The notes beneath the pieces were generated by a model, which was not told where the DNA came from, ran no database searches, and saw nothing but the letters and a program-made list of their open reading frames with translations. 6,937 nt of DNA from Bacteroidales bacterium. GTDB lineage: Bacteria > Bacteroidota > Bacteroidia > Bacteroidales > DTU049. Every line of letters starts with the position of its first letter. Positions within the stretch are counted from its first letter, which is position 1. The translations under genes and the position numbers were made by a program. Of this stretch, positions 6,812 to 6,937 are shown one piece after another. The stretch lies in assembly GCA_018432645.1 (NCBI GenBank), contig JAHDSP010000170.1:1-6937 (forward strand), in the 5' to 3' direction.

Positions 6812-6819
6812 TATTTTTG
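6812..6819 (+). promoter_or_regulatory. Candidate -7 box for the right-edge gene
   Basis: TATTTTTG matches the Bacteroidota -7 consensus TAnnTTTG and is placed to start a transcript near 6825, about 24 bases before ATG 6849. No convincing -33 TTG lies at the usual 19-21 base spacing (the nearest, 6780-6783, is 28 bases off), so confidence is modest. Confidence 0.35.
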
Positions 6820-6834
6820 TATAAAATAAAAAAA

Positions 6835-6838
6835 GGAG
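6835..6838 (+). promoter_or_regulatory. Shine-Dalgarno-like site GGAG
   Basis: AAAAGGAGAA (6831-6840) places GGAG 10 bases before ATG 6849. Clear SD sites are uncommon in Bacteroidota and none of the other genes here has one, so this supports 6849 as a real start and hints at strong or regulated translation. Confidence 0.5.
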
Positions 6839-6848
6839 AAAAATAAAA

Positions 6849-6937
6849 ATGGAAGCAAACTACACTATTCAAATAAAGAATGTGTTAAAAAAAGCTACAG
6901 AAGAAGCTATAAAATCTGGTTTCCCATTTATAGATGA
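6849..6937 (+). CDS. N-terminus of a possible Clp-type AAA+ chaperone (ClpC-like), 3' partial
   Basis: Twenty-nine residues are visible, from ATG 6849 to the window edge with the frame open. The pattern aromatic-T-x-x-x-K-x-VL-x-x-A-x-EEA-x-x-x-G-x-x-FI (YTIQIKNVLKKATEEAIKSGFPFI) matches the first helix of the Clp N-domain, as in ClpC/ClpA-type unfoldases, where a T/G-E-H-L-LG motif normally comes next, just past the edge. If correct, the full product would be a two-ring ATPase partnering ClpP. With so little sequence, a stand-alone Clp-N protein or an unrelated helical protein is also possible. The gene is divergent from spt and has its own SD-like site. Confidence 0.5.
   Translation, partial: MEANYTIQIKNVLKKATEEAIKSGFPFID

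Larger units (their letters stand above)
6556..6848. other. Divergent A/T-rich spacer between spt and the right-edge gene
   Basis: About 290 bp of very A/T-rich DNA with no ORF of note. It holds the two candidate promoters and a 9-bp A/T-only inverted repeat, TTTTATTTT (6701-6709) / AAAATAAAA (6715-6723), too weak to call a terminator. No riboswitch-like or operator-like structure was recognised. Confidence 0.6.

Overview
This is an AT-rich window (both strands are dominated by A/T-ending codons and A/T-rich spacers) from a member of the Bacteroidota. The evidence is a TPR / five-blade PD40 propeller / carboxypeptidase-regulatory-like / OmpA_C protein of the PorE type, a TatC of the Bacteroidota type, a serine palmitoyltransferase with its ceramide partner genes, and -7-like boxes matching the Bacteroidota consensus TAnnTTTG. 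No species can be named from the sequence.

Layout. Bases 2-1783 (+) hold the 3' part of a gene for an envelope protein that should anchor to peptidoglycan. Its beginning lies left of the window. A strong intrinsic terminator (1801-1832) follows it. Bases 1875-2087 and 2096-2878 (+) are tatA and tatC, 8 bp apart, which form a minimal twin-arginine translocase. Bases 2879-3200 are a gene-free convergent spacer with weak hairpins and a perfect tandem 12-bp repeat. Bases 6555-3201 (-) are three co-directional genes. They encode a serine palmitoyltransferase-like alpha-oxoamine synthase, a two-part GNAT-like acyltransferase and an extended short-chain dehydrogenase/reductase. Bases 6556-6848 are a divergent, very AT-rich spacer with a candidate -7 box for each side. 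At 6849 (+) a further gene begins and runs off the window; its 29 visible residues resemble a Clp N-domain (ClpC-like).

How the genes work together. The three minus-strand genes give the parts for de novo bacterial (dihydro)ceramide synthesis: serine plus acyl thioester to 3-ketosphinganine, N-acylation, and keto reduction. The last two genes overlap by 4 bp (ATGA), so they are probably translationally coupled. The plus-strand genes concern the cell envelope and export: a peptidoglycan-linked protein that may belong to the type IX secretion system, and the Tat exporter. I see no mobile element, tRNA, rRNA or CRISPR array. Nothing points clearly to an unknown system; the compact ceramide operon is the most interesting element.
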